Origin: Medakamo hakoo
Taxonomy: Eukaryota > Chlorophyta > Trebouxiophyceae > Coccomyxaceae
Assembly: GCA_026636295.1 (NCBI GenBank)
Contig: CP089453.1
Span: 1,116,001-1,180,000 of the forward strand
Length of the DNA stretch: 64,000 nt
Reading direction: 5' to 3'
The notes under the pieces were generated by a model that did not search any database, was not told where the DNA came from, and saw only the letters and a list, made by a program, of their open reading frames with translations. Both the position numbers and the translations under genes were made by a program. Below are positions 49,995 to 60,500 of the stretch, piece by piece. Each line of letters starts with the position of its first letter. Position 1 is the first letter of the stretch.

Positions 49995-50571
49995 GGCTGC
50001 GCGGGTGGGCGAGGCCGGAACAGGAAACGCGCTGTGCCGCTCTCTCTCGACGACGCGCGCCGACGACGGAGAAGATGGGAGTGAGCACGCGAGGAGCGTG
50101 GGCGACCAGAACCGAGTTCTCTCGTCTCGCCCGTCCGGCTCTCAAAAGGTGCGCACTCGACTCGCGTACTCCCTGCGCAGCTGCGCACGCGTGCCCACCA
50201 GACGCCCGGCTCTCATGGACGGCTGGGCAAGGCGGCAAGCCGCTCGCCCGGTCGCGGAAAAAAAACAACGGCATGCGCCCGTCGAAAAAACGGCCGCATT
50301 CGCCCTTTTCGAGACCGCGGCGGTGGCCATCATGGCATTACCGAGGCACTCGCATGTCAGCACGGACGCTCACACGCATGTGCATCCTCTGGCATGACAG
50401 AAACGGAGGTGTGAGCCCTCCTCTGCCGCCCCCGCGTCGCAGCTGCCTCACCTCCCGCGCTCCAACAGGGACACCCACCACCCCCTCCTCTCTCTCCCTC
50501 CCTCCGCCCCAGGCACGCGACACCACACCTCGAAGCACACACGCACACACGCGCGCGCGCGAATTCACACC
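49995..50571. promoter_or_regulatory. Divergent intergenic region, RFC4 / glycine-rich protein gene
   Basis: About 580 bases between two divergent starts with no recognised gene. CA/GC alternating sequence precedes the glycine-rich protein start (50537-50560). No TATA box is visible. Confidence 0.35.
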
Positions 50572-51189
50572 ATGGGCATCTGCTTCGGCGCGCCCATGAC
50601 CGTCGACGCCTACGGCCGGCCCAACCGGTATTCGACGAGCTATGGCTACAGCCTGGGCGGCGGCCATGGCGGCATGCTCCCCTTCCCGTACGGCGGCGCG
50701 TACGGCGGCGGCTACGGCGGCGGCATGGGCGGGATGGGCTCCCTGTCCACCATGATGATGGGCGGCGGCCTGGGCTCCGGCATGGGCTACCCGCTGGGCG
50801 GCAATTACCGCCCCCGCCCGCAACGGCCGAGCGCCGGCAGCGCGGCCGCCATGGGTGGCCTCACCGGGTTTTTGTTGGGCGGCCTGGGCAGTGGCGCCGC
50901 CCCCTCCCCGTCCCGCCCGTCCCGCCCGCCCCAAGCCTCGGCCATGCCGGGCGCCATGGGCGGCGGCGGCGGCCTGCTGAGCGGCTTTGGCCTGGGCGGC
51001 TTGGAAGGCGGGTTTGGCGGCGGCGGCACGCACTCTGGCTTTGGCGGGGGCGGCGCGTTTTCGGGCGGCGGCGGCGGGGGTGGCGGCTTTGGAGGGGGTG
51101 GCTTTGGCGGCGGCGGCGCGCTGGAGTCGGGCTTTGGCGGCGGTGGAAAGGTCGGCGGCGGGCGCATGGGCGGGGGCGACGACTGGTGA
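50572..51189 (+). CDS. Glycine-rich protein with acylation signal
   Basis: Single exon of 205 residues with ATG at 50572. The N terminus MGICFGAPM has Gly2 and Cys4, a combination typical of N-myristoylation plus palmitoylation. The body is Gly-rich with Tyr/Met in the first third (GGGYGGGMGGMGSLS) and Phe in the last third (repeats of GGFGGGG and SGFGGGG). Aromatic-spaced Gly repeats suggest a disordered, possibly condensate-forming or wall/membrane-associated protein. No RNA-binding domain is present. The frame is supported by its ATG and conserved amino-acid pattern, but such sequence can also arise from simple repeats. Confidence 0.6.
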   Translation: MGICFGAPMTVDAYGRPNRYSTSYGYSLGGGHGGMLPFPYGGAYGGGYGGGMGGMGSLSTMMMGGGLGSGMGYPLGGNYRPRPQRPSAGSAAAMGGLTGFLLGGLGSGAAPSPSRPSRPPQASAMPGAMGGGGGLLSGFGLGGLEGGFGGGGTHSGFGGGGAFSGGGGGGGGFGGGGFGGGGALESGFGGGGKVGGGRMGGGDDW

Positions 51190-51276
51190 GGGGGGTTGAA
51201 AACAAAAAAACGTCATCGTCTAACAAGCGCGGCCCGACGCCCCCCCCCCCCCACCCACTCCCACCCCCGCCGCCGC

Positions 51277-54200
51277 CTACGCCACCCCTTCCAACTGGTC
51301 GTCCACGTCGCTGTACGCGCGTTGCAGCGCTTCAATCAGCGCCGGGTCCGGGTTCTCCCACAGCCCGCGGCCCGCGCCCTCCAGCAGGCGCTTCACCGTG
51401 TTGCGGAAGGCTTCCGGGTTGGACGCCCGCAGCGTCGCGGCCATGCCTTCGTCCAGGACGTACGTCTGCGCCGCCTGCTCCCACGCCCAGTCGGCTTTGA
51501 AGGAGGTCGTCGCCCCCCACCCGACCATGGCGGTCAGGCGCTGCGAAATCTCGTACGCGCCGCCGCTGCCCTGCGCCGCCATGGCGGCCGCCCACTTGGG
51601 GTTGAGGAGCCGGGACCTGTACTCGAGGCGGAGGACGTCGTCCAGCTCGCGGGGCGGGGCGTCGCCCACGGCTTCGATGATGGAGACGGGGACGATGGCG
51701 GGAGGGGGGCCGCCGTCGCCGCCGCCGCCACCGCCGCCGCCGGTCCGCCCCGCCCGGCCGCGCGCGTCGGCGGCCGCCCGCGCGAGCGCGCCCGTGTTGG
51801 CGTAGTACTCCTGGATGTCGGTCAGCCCGTACTCGACGGAGTCGACGGTTTGGACGACCCGGTCCGTCGTGGCGAGGAGCGCGGCCAGGACTTCGGGCCG
51901 GGCCGCCCCGCGCTCGCCGCCCCGGCCGTACGAGAACGCGTTGCGCGACGCCCACGTGTCGCCGAGCTCGCCGCCCGACTCCCAGTTGCCGGCGCCGACG
52001 CGCTCGCCGACCATGGACCCGTAGTCGCCGGGCGGGTTGCAGAACAGGCGGGAGCTCGGCCGGGACTCCGGCCCCGCGTCCGCCGCGATGGCCGCCGCGT
52101 GCGCCTTGACGAAGTTGCGCTCCACCGGCTCGTCGGCCGACGCCGCGCGCGCAAACAGGTCGTCCAGCAGGTCGACGACGTTGGCGTACGTGTCCCGGAA
52201 GATGCCGGACATGTTGCACAGGACGTCGATGCGCGGCCGGCCGGGCGGGGACAGCTGGTCGAGCGGGACCAGCTCGAAGCGGCCGACCCGGCCCGTGCCT
52301 TCCGAGACGGGGACGGCGCCCACCAGGCGCAGCACCGTCGCCACGGACTCGCCGCGCGTCTTGATGGCGTCCAAGCCCCACAGGTTGACGGCCACCGTTT
52401 CCGGGTACGCGCCCCCGTGCGCCGCGGCGTGGGACGCCAGGATGGCGTCGGCGGCGGCGGACCCGCGCGCCACCGCGCCCGCGGACGGCATGCGGTACGG
52501 GTCGAGCGCGTGGATGTTGCGCCCCGTCGGCAGGACGCCGGGGCCGTCGCGCAGCAGGTCGCCGCCGGGCGCGGCGGGCACGTACGCGCCGTCCAGCGCG
52601 GTGAGGACGCCGCTGATCTCTTCGGGCGTGCGGGCGAGCAAGCCCGCGATGTCGGCGGCTTCGGCCAGGAGCGCGTCGTGCGCGGCGGTCGCGCCGGCGG
52701 CTCCGACCGCCGCCCGGCCGGCGTCCACGCCACCGCCCGCCGCGATGGCTTCCACGGCTTCGACTGGCAGGCGGTCGCCAAAGTACGCGCCCAGGTAAGA
52801 CGCGGCCTGCTCCGCGTCGGGCGCCGCGCCCAGGGTGTGCAGGCCCGACGAAAACAGGCGGGCCTCGACCGTGCGCAGGGCGGAGGCCAGCTCCGCCGCC
52901 CAGGCGGCAAACGTGTCGGGCGGCAGGGCGGCGATGGCGGACGCGGTGACGGGTTCCCCGGCCGGCAGCGGCGGCGGGCACTCGGAGGTGAGGCCGGCGG
53001 ACAGGGCGAGCGCCGCGATGGGCTCGGCCAGGGCCGCCCCGTCGGCCGCCGCCTCGCGCCACTCGCCCAGCAGCCCCGCCAGCTCGGCCAGCTGCTTGTA
53101 CAGGCCCGCCCGGCCGTACGGCGGGACGTTGTACGAGACGAGCGTGCCGTACCCCCGGCGCTTGGCAACGATGGACTCGGACGGGTTGTTGGCCGCGTAC
53201 ACGTAGACGTTGGGCAGGGCGCCCATCAGCACTTCGGACCAGGACAGGCCCGTGTTGCCCAGGGGCGCGCCCGGCAGCCATTCGACGGTGCCGTGCATGC
53301 CGAAGTGCAGGACCGCGTGCGCGTCGTAGGCCTTTTGCAGCCACAGGTAGAACGCCGCGTACTGCGGGTGCGGCGTCAGGTCGCGCTCGAACAGCAGGCG
53401 CATGGGGTCGCCCTCCAGCCCCAGCAGGGGCTGGACGGCGACCAGCAGGTTGCCCAGGGCCAGCCCGCCCACGACCGACGCGCCGTCCGCGTCGGTGGCG
53501 ATGCCGCGGTAGGTGGTCAGGTCGCCCCACTGGCGTTCCAGGCGGCGGGGCAGGGTGTCGGGCGCCGGGAGGAAGGGGAGCGGCCCCCACTCCGACGGGC
53601 CCCACGCCGACGGAAAGCTCAGCCACTCGCGCAGGCGGGACGGCGGGACGGATTCGGCGAGGACGGACGCGCCGTACCGGCCCGCGGGGCCGGGCCCCGC
53701 AGCGACCAGGCCGGCCCCGCCCCGCAGTGTGGACCGGGCGTCGGCTTGCTGGGCGCGCAGGGCTTCCACGACCGCGTCGCCGACGCCCGCCCACTTGTCG
53801 GCGCCGCCGCCGCCGTCGCCGCGCCCAGGCCCGCAGTCGTAGCCGGCGCCGTCCATGGCGGAGACGAGCGCGTCCAGGGAGGCAGGCACGTTCAGCAGGG
53901 CCGCCGTCCCCGTCGCGCCGACGCCGGGCGGGAAGCCATACAGCAGCGCCGCGACGCGGCGGTGCGCCCGCGGCGTGCGCGCCAGGCGCGCCCACGCCCG
54001 CACGCGCGCCGCCAGCGCGCGCACCCGCTCCGGCACGAGGAAGACGTCGCCGGCCGCCAGGCCGCCAAGTACGACGGCGTCAATGGAGCCGTCCAGCTCG
54101 GGCAGGGCGTACGTGACGACCGACTGCAGGCCGCCCACGCCGTCGCGCGCCCACGACGCAATGTCCTGGACGAGGAGCGGCGTCGCCACAAAGTACGGGA

Positions 54201-56120
54201 TGCGCTTGGCGCTCAGGATGTCGCGGGCGACGTCCGCGTTGCGGCCGCCCGCCATGGTGCCGGCCGGGCCGCCGACCAGCGGGAAGCCGATCGTGGAAAT
54301 GACCGCGTCGACGGGCACGGCCGAGGGCGAGGGCGCGCCGCCTGCCGTGACTTCGCTCGCTGACGTCAGCGCGTCCCGGACGACGGTGTGGGCCTCCACG
54401 CCGTTGATGAAGATGGGGATGGGGACCAGCCCCTCCTTCTCCAACAGCTCGATCAGGTGCGGGATGTAGGCCAGCTGGGACGTGACGTGTTTGCGGTAGA
54501 GCAACAGGCCGACGACAGGCGTGCCGGGCGGCGTAGCCGCGTCCCGGCCGGACGACGCCCGCCACGCCATGTAGTCGGACGGCGAGGTGAAGTAGTGCCC
54601 CGGGCGGGCCGGGTGGATGCAACCGGTCAGGGGCGCTTCCTGGACGGGCGGTGGAGGCGGGGTGGGGGTGGACGGAGGCGCAGGCGCGGGCGCGCCGCCC
54701 GTCCGCAGAAAGTCGAGCCCCCTCTGCCACCAGTCCCGGCTGTCGGCCGGCGCCGCAGCCTCGCCCCCGCTCGCCTTTGCCGTCAGGTACTTGTCGGCCA
54801 GGAAGACCAGCATGTTGCGCACGTTGGACCGGCCGCTCCCGTTCCAGTACGAATACACCGTCAGCCAGCTGGCCAGGTCGCCCGCTTTCTCGCCCGGGAT
54901 GAATTTCAGCAGCGCCGGCCCGACTTTCAAAAAGGATAGGTAGCCGACCATGCGGTCCTCTTCCTTGCCGGACCCAAACAGGCTCAACACTTTCTTGACG
55001 GCGGGCGGTGGGCCGGACGCCTTGCCCGGCGTGGACGCCATGGTGAAGGAGCCCAGGCGGGTCGTCGACATCAGTTCCAGGGCGGACTCGAACACGAGCC
55101 GCACAGGCACGTTGGCCGTGCGTTCGCGCAGCCATTCCACCTGGTCGTAGTCGAAGAGCAGTGACCCGAAAAAGGCGTCGGCGGTCGACAGGGCGTCCTC
55201 CAGCTCGGCGCGGCGCGGGCCGGCAATGTCAGTGTCGGAGAACACGGAGACGGCCAGGCCCGGCCGCGCCCGCGCCGCGTCGGCTGCCGCCTGTTCATAC
55301 AGGCGGGCGTTGAAGGCTTCGAAGCCGGTGACGATGACGACGCGGGCAGAGGTCGTGCGGGCGGTGGCGGGGGTTGACGCGTCGGCTGCTGCGAACACGG
55401 CCGCGCGCCTCTCCGCCGCCCGTTTTTCGGCGGCCGCGGCTTCCAACGCCGCCCGCACGGCGGCGGCGTCAGCCTCGGCCCGCGTGCGCCGGGCTTTCAG
55501 GTCGGAGATGGTGGCCTGGAAAGCACGCCAGCCGTCCGGGTTGGACCGGGCCTTGGCGTCCAAGAGCGCGCGCATGAGTGCCGGGTGGGAGCGGCCCAGG
55601 GCGCCAAAGGATGCTTCATTGAAGCGGGCCGGGAGCTCGGGCGGGCTGTCTCCTACGTTTTCGAGGTCCGGTTCGACGCCCGTAAAAGCGTTGGCGTAGG
55701 CCTCGTCGATCTGGGTTTGGAGGTCGCGGGCCTGGGAGTGTGTGTGTGTGTGGTGTGTGTGGTATGTGACGGATGGAGGGTTGAGAGGGTGGATGGATGG
55801 AGCCACGTCGTGGTGTGGTGGAAGAGGTTTTTGCGCTCCTCCATGCATTGGCCGGGCCGCCCCCGCCCTCTTCACTTGCCTGCGCCACCAGCCCGCCCAG
55901 CTGTTCGGACAAAGTCTCGCCCGACCCTGTCGCAGCTTCCAGCTCGCCGATGAAGCGTTCGGCTTGGGATAGCGGGGTGGGAGGTGGGGGTGCGGTCGTC
56001 GCGGCGTCGCGTTCGGCCGCGGCGCGAGGGCGGAGACCGGAGGTTCGCGGGCGAGGGGGTGGAGGGCGTGGACCAGTGGCCAGGCCCGGCCGGCCGGCCA
56101 GGCGTGCGGCCGGGCGCATT
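51277..56120 (-). CDS. CHLH2: Magnesium chelatase subunit H, second-paralogue type (CHLH2-like)
   Basis: Two exons, 55881-56120 and 51277-55731, give 1,564 residues. The leader [20 protein letters not shown] is a likely transit peptide. Residues of about 50-180 form a charged helical region ([46 protein letters not shown]) absent from canonical CHLH. The chelatase part starts [19 protein letters not shown] and has [40 protein letters not shown] and FHYVPE-free body motifs such as [20 protein letters not shown] and VLHFGMHG. This wording matches algal CHLH2 better than CHLH1/GUN5. The protein binds protoporphyrin IX and, with ChlI and ChlD, inserts magnesium. The intron 55732-55880 begins GCAAGT after CAG, a consensus GC-AG intron. 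Confidence 0.88.
55732..55880 (-). other. Candidate GC-AG intron in CHLH2
   Basis: The exon ends GCGCAG and the intron starts GCAAGT, the exact textbook GC-AG donor. The acceptor is TCCCAG. Joining VAQ to ARDLQTQID keeps the frame. No GT donor nearby does so as well. Confidence 0.72.
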
Positions 56121-56194
56121 GGAGTTGCGCGTGCCTCCGCCGGAAGGATGGATAGAAAAAAAAACGGACTGGCAGAGGAAGAGCAGAAACAACC

Positions 56195-56257
56195 GCAGAA
56201 CACCGTTGCCGGGGCGCGCCGCGCCAGCGGCGGCGCGCCCCGGCAACGGTGTTCTGC
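56195..56257. repeat. Perfect 28-base inverted repeat (hairpin)
   Basis: Left arm 56195-56222 and right arm 56230-56257 are exact reverse complements, separated by a 7-base loop (GCCAGCG). It lies about 75 bases upstream of the CHLH2 start. There is no coding role on either strand and no T-run, so it is not an obvious terminator. Confidence 0.9.
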
Positions 56258-56553
56258 CGACCACCCCCTCTCCACGGCCGCGGGGCGCGCCCGCGTCTCC
56301 CCGACCGCCTGCCGCCACGGGCAAGCCCCCTCCAAAGCCGTCCCCATTCCGCGGTCCGCCCCTTCGACCGGGCGGGGGATCCAAGGACCCGGCCGCTGGA
56401 GCGGCGCGCCTGCGGTAGGTCGCGGCCGACGCGCTGGGGCGACCTGTGGAAGAAGACGAGCGGGCGGAGCGGGCGCGCCTGAAAGGCGAGCTACCACGTG
56501 CACGTGCGGGCGTGCGCACAGCCCGTGGAGACGTGGATGCAAGAATCCTTAGA

Positions 56554-56617
56554 ATCCATCCATCCATCCATCCATCCATCCATCCATCCATCCATCCATC
56601 CATCCATCCATCCATCC
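56554..56617. repeat. ATCC tetranucleotide microsatellite
   Basis: About 16 uninterrupted ATCC units in the CHLH2-AP2 intergenic region. Plain simple repeat. Confidence 0.95.
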
Positions 56618-56735
56618 ACGCACACACTCACGCTCCTCTCTCACGCCTTCACACTTCCGTCCCTTTCACATCCGCCATGACCAGCGCAAGGTACGCCTCG
56701 ATGTGGAAGACCGGCTTGGTCCCCGCGATCAGGCG

Positions 56736-56775
56736 GGCATCAAACTTGGCGGCAGCCGCCGCCAAGTTTGATGCC
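56736..56775. repeat. Perfect 18-base inverted repeat (hairpin)
   Basis: Arms 56736-56753 and 56758-56775 are exact reverse complements with a 4-base loop (AGCC). Because of the symmetry, both strands can read the same SNLAAAAAKFDA string. Confidence 0.9.
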
Positions 56776-57513
56776 AAGAGCTTTTTTTTACACAGACCAT
56801 TTTTTTTGACTGCGCGCCCACACACAAAACAAGACACGGGCGCCGCGCGGCACGGTCGCCACCCCTTTCTCCCTTCTCGCCCACACGGTCCGTGCGAACA
56901 AGCTCCAACCTGACCGTAGCGCGGGCTTCCAAGGTGCGTTGTTGGGTGGACGGGGGCCGGTCGCCCCCAGCTTCTTCGTGCGAGCCATGCCTTTCGCTAT
57001 TCAAACACACGGGGCGCCCGCACGGCCCCGTCGCCATCATGAACGGCGCTGACCGCCCTCCACAAGCGACATGTGGGATGTTGCGCATCGCCCGAGGGCG
57101 GACGTGGGCCGGCCAGAGGCGCGCGAAGGGTCGAGCGCAACGGCGTTTTTCGCGTGGGGAGCGCGAGCGCGCGCCCGCCGCAACCCTTGCCCACGCCCAT
57201 GTTCCGCTCGCCTGAACCGCTCCGCGCGGCGTCGCAACCCCTGTCAGAGTGATGGAGCTGTCGATGAGGACCGCTGGTGTGGGATGGGTGGGCCGAAAAA
57301 GCGCGCGACGGCGGTGGCGCGAGCACGAAGCACTTTTGCCGCCTCGCCCCATCGGGCTGGGTAGCGCAAACGCTTCCCTTCCTTTTCTTTTCGCTCACAC
57401 TGCGGCCCACCGCACGCACCTCCAGACTCCGAAACCATCCTGGCCAGCCGCCAGGCACTCCCTGTGTAGGGTTGTCTGGTTCGCGCGGCCCGCCGCCTTC
57501 AACCGCGCCCGCC

Positions 57514-60500
57514 ATGACGGACGAGGCGCGCATTGAAGGCGCTAAGCGCGCGCTTTCCCCGCCGCGCGCCCCGCAGGCCCGCCCGGCCTCCGCGCCCGCC
57601 GCCTCGCCCTTTGCGGCGCTAGCCACCGTCCCTCTGGTGGCTGGTGGCGGTGGCGCGGCGACCGGCGACGAAAACGCGGGCCCGGCCAACACCGGCACCG
57701 GCGCGCGCGACCCTCCCCGCGGCGCCGCCCCCCCGCCTCTGGCTGGGCCGTGACCATCGACCCGTCCACCGGCGCCTGGACGGCCGCGGCCCCGCCGCCG
57801 CCGCCCATCAAGATGACGCCCGTCGCCGCACCGGACGCCGAACCCACGGGCACGACGCCCGCCTCCGGCGGCTCGTCCGGTGGTGGAGGCGTGCGCAAGT
57901 CGGGCCGCCCGCGTGCGCCGCGCCCCACCCGCAGCCCGGCTGGGGGTGTCACCAAGTCACGCGCGCGCGCCGCGTCTCGCGGCCGGTCCAGTGATGGCGG
58001 CACGGGCGCGGCTGCGGCCGCCGCGGCCCTGGCCGCCGTCGCCGCCGCCGCCCTGGGCGACGGCGCTCCTGCCGAGCCCTCGACCACGACCGGCGGCCGC
58101 GGCGGCGGTGGATCGGCCGGCGGCGCTGCCCGCACCCGCACCGCCGCCCCGCCCCGCTTCCGCAACGTGGTCTGGCACAAGGCGTCTTCCCGCTGGGAGG
58201 CGCGCGTCATGGAGAACGGGACGCCCCGCTGCCTGGGCTTCTTCGTGCGCGAAGCCGACGCGAGCGCGGCGTGCGAGGCGGAAGCCGCGCGCATGGTCGC
58301 CGAAGGCCGCGGCCCGCCGCAGGTGTACGCGTCCGCCGCGGCCGCCGCGGCCGCGGCTGCTGTCGCCGCTGCCAAAGCGGGTGGCGGCCGTGGCTCCGGC
58401 CGCGCCGCGTCTGGTGGCGGGCCGGCCGTGTCCGGCGCCGCCTCGGACGCGGGCACAACGCCGCGCGCGCGCCCGCGCTCGTCGGCGCCGCCGCCGCCCG
58501 CCGACGCCAGCGGCGACGGCACGGCGACCGCCCTGCCGGGCGACGTCCTGGTCGGGTCGGGCGACGTGGCCGTGCCGGCGGCCCCGCCTGCGGCTGGCGC
58601 GCCCGCGCCCGCGCCCGCGGCCCCAGCTGCCCGCCCCGCGTCGGGCGGCTCCAAAGGCTCGTCCGCCTACCGGGGCGTGTCCTGGAACTCCAACTGCGGG
58701 AAGTGGCGGGCCCAGGTCTGGAAAGGGTCGGACGTCCACCACCTGGGCTACTTTGAAGACGAGGCCGCCGCGGCGCGCGCGTACGACGCGGCCGTGCTCT
58801 CGCTGCGCGGCCCGACCGCGCCGACCAACTTTTGCCCGTCCGAGTATGGCTACCCTCCGCGCCCGGCCGCCCCGCCGGGAGGGGCCGGGCGCCGGACCCG
58901 CCGCCCGTCCTCGTCCGGCAAAGCCACCGGCAGCGGCGGTGGTGGGGTGTCGGGTGGCGCGCCTGCCGCGCCCGCCGCGCCTGCCGCGCCCGCCGCAAAA
59001 AAAGCCGGCACGCCCGGCCCTGGCGGGAAAGTCGCCCGCCCCATCAAGCGCCCGTCCGCGGCGGCTGCCGCTGCTGCCGCTGCCGCTACCGCTGAGTCCG
59101 CGCACAAGGCCGCCCTGGCGGCGGCGGCGGAAGCGGCGGCCCGCGTGCCCGCGCCTCCGGGCGTTGGTGGCGGCGCGGCCGCCGCGTCCGCGCCCGCCGC
59201 CCCACCGGCGGCCGACGGCTCCCAGCCCGCCGGCGAAGACGATTCGGCCTACCTGGGCGTCTCCCGCGCGCCCGACGGCCACGGCTGGGTCGCCGAACTG
59301 TGGGACGGCAACGCGTTTGTGCTGGTCGGCACGTACGCGACGGAAGTCGGCGCGGCGCGCGCGTACGACCGCGCGTGCGCCGCGCTGCACGGCGCCGCCG
59401 CCGCCGTCGTCAACTTCCCGGGCGAGGTGGCGCCCGCCGAACCGGCCGTCTCGGACGTCGACTCGAAGAATGAGCTGGAACTGTCGGCTGTTGAAGGTAC
59501 GCATGAGGAGAGGAGAGAGAGAGTGGCCGGGGGGGGGGGCCAAGCAGGCGGCACGCGCCGTTCATCACTCACGCCGCGCCCACCCATTCCCACACCCAAC
59601 AGCCCTGGCCTCCTTTTCCATGGACCACGACGCGGCCGCCGTCGACACAGACGGTCCAGCCGCGCCGGAGGCGGCGGCGGTGGAGGCGGCGGAAGAGGGC
59701 GGTGGTGGTGCGGCCGCGGCAGCCGCTCCAGCGCCCGCAGCAGCCGCGGCAGCCGCGGCTCCCGGCCCTGCGCCACCCCGCCCCGTCGTCGCCGTCCCCC
59801 CGACCGTGCTGGAGACCGAACCTGACGGCGCGTCCCCGCGCGAGTCGTGCGTGCCGGGCGCGCTGTTCGGCCCGTCCGGCGCGGGCCCGTCTGGCCGCGC
59901 GGCGGCCGCGGCCGTCGAACCGGCGGGCACGGCCGGCGGCGGCGTGGGCGAGCCAGGCCCCACGGGCGCCGTCGCGCCCGGCGCGGCGGGCGACGCGGGC
60001 GTCGCGACGTCTCCCCTGCGCCCGCTGCGCCCGGCCAACCACGCGGCGGCGCCGGCGGCGGCGGCGGCCGCTGCACCTGCCGCGGCTGCTGGACCGCCCC
60101 CACCCCCGCCGCCCGCGGCCGACGACGACGCCAACGCCGCCGCGGCCGCCCTGTTTGGCATGCTGGCCGCGCCCGCCCCGTCGTCCCGCGGCCGGTCCGC
60201 CGGGTCGGCCGGCGCTGGCCGCGGACGGTCGTCCCTGCCGTCCACCGGCCGCGCGTGCGGCTCCACGCCGACCCCGCCGCCCGGCGGTGGCGGCGGCGGC
60301 GCGTCGGGCGGCGGCCCCCCGCCCGGCGTCGGCCCACCCGCCCCGCCAGGCAAGTCCTGCGCCTACAAGGGCGTCTCCTGGCACAAGCACTCTCAAAAGT
60401 GGTATGCCTACATCCAGGCGGGCGGCCGCATGCGCGGGCTGGGCTATTACGCCGACCCGGCCGCCGCGGCCGCCGCGTACGACACCGAGGCCCGCCGCGT

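Larger units (their letters stand above)
56121..57513. other. Intergenic region between CHLH2 and the AP2 gene
   Basis: About 1.4 kb between two divergent starts. It holds two perfect fold-back hairpins and an ATCC repeat, listed separately. A minus-strand open frame at 56649-56837 ends in a protein-like tail (ARLIAGTKPVFHIEAYLALV then MADVKGTEV) but has no ATG and I do not recognise it; it may be an exon or gene fragment. The remainder probably contains both promoters. Confidence 0.4.

Noticed and set aside
51196-54363. Plus-strand open frame of more than 1,000 codons
   Set aside because: Antisense shadow of CHLH2. GC-rich third positions keep the opposite strand open; no family resemblance.
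56554-56617. CRISPR-like direct repeats
   Set aside because: A pure four-base microsatellite without spacers, in eukaryotic DNA.
57750-57812. Start of the AP2 protein at 57750
   Set aside because: The codon is GTG; a nuclear gene would need ATG. The true start is at 57514 or 57813.
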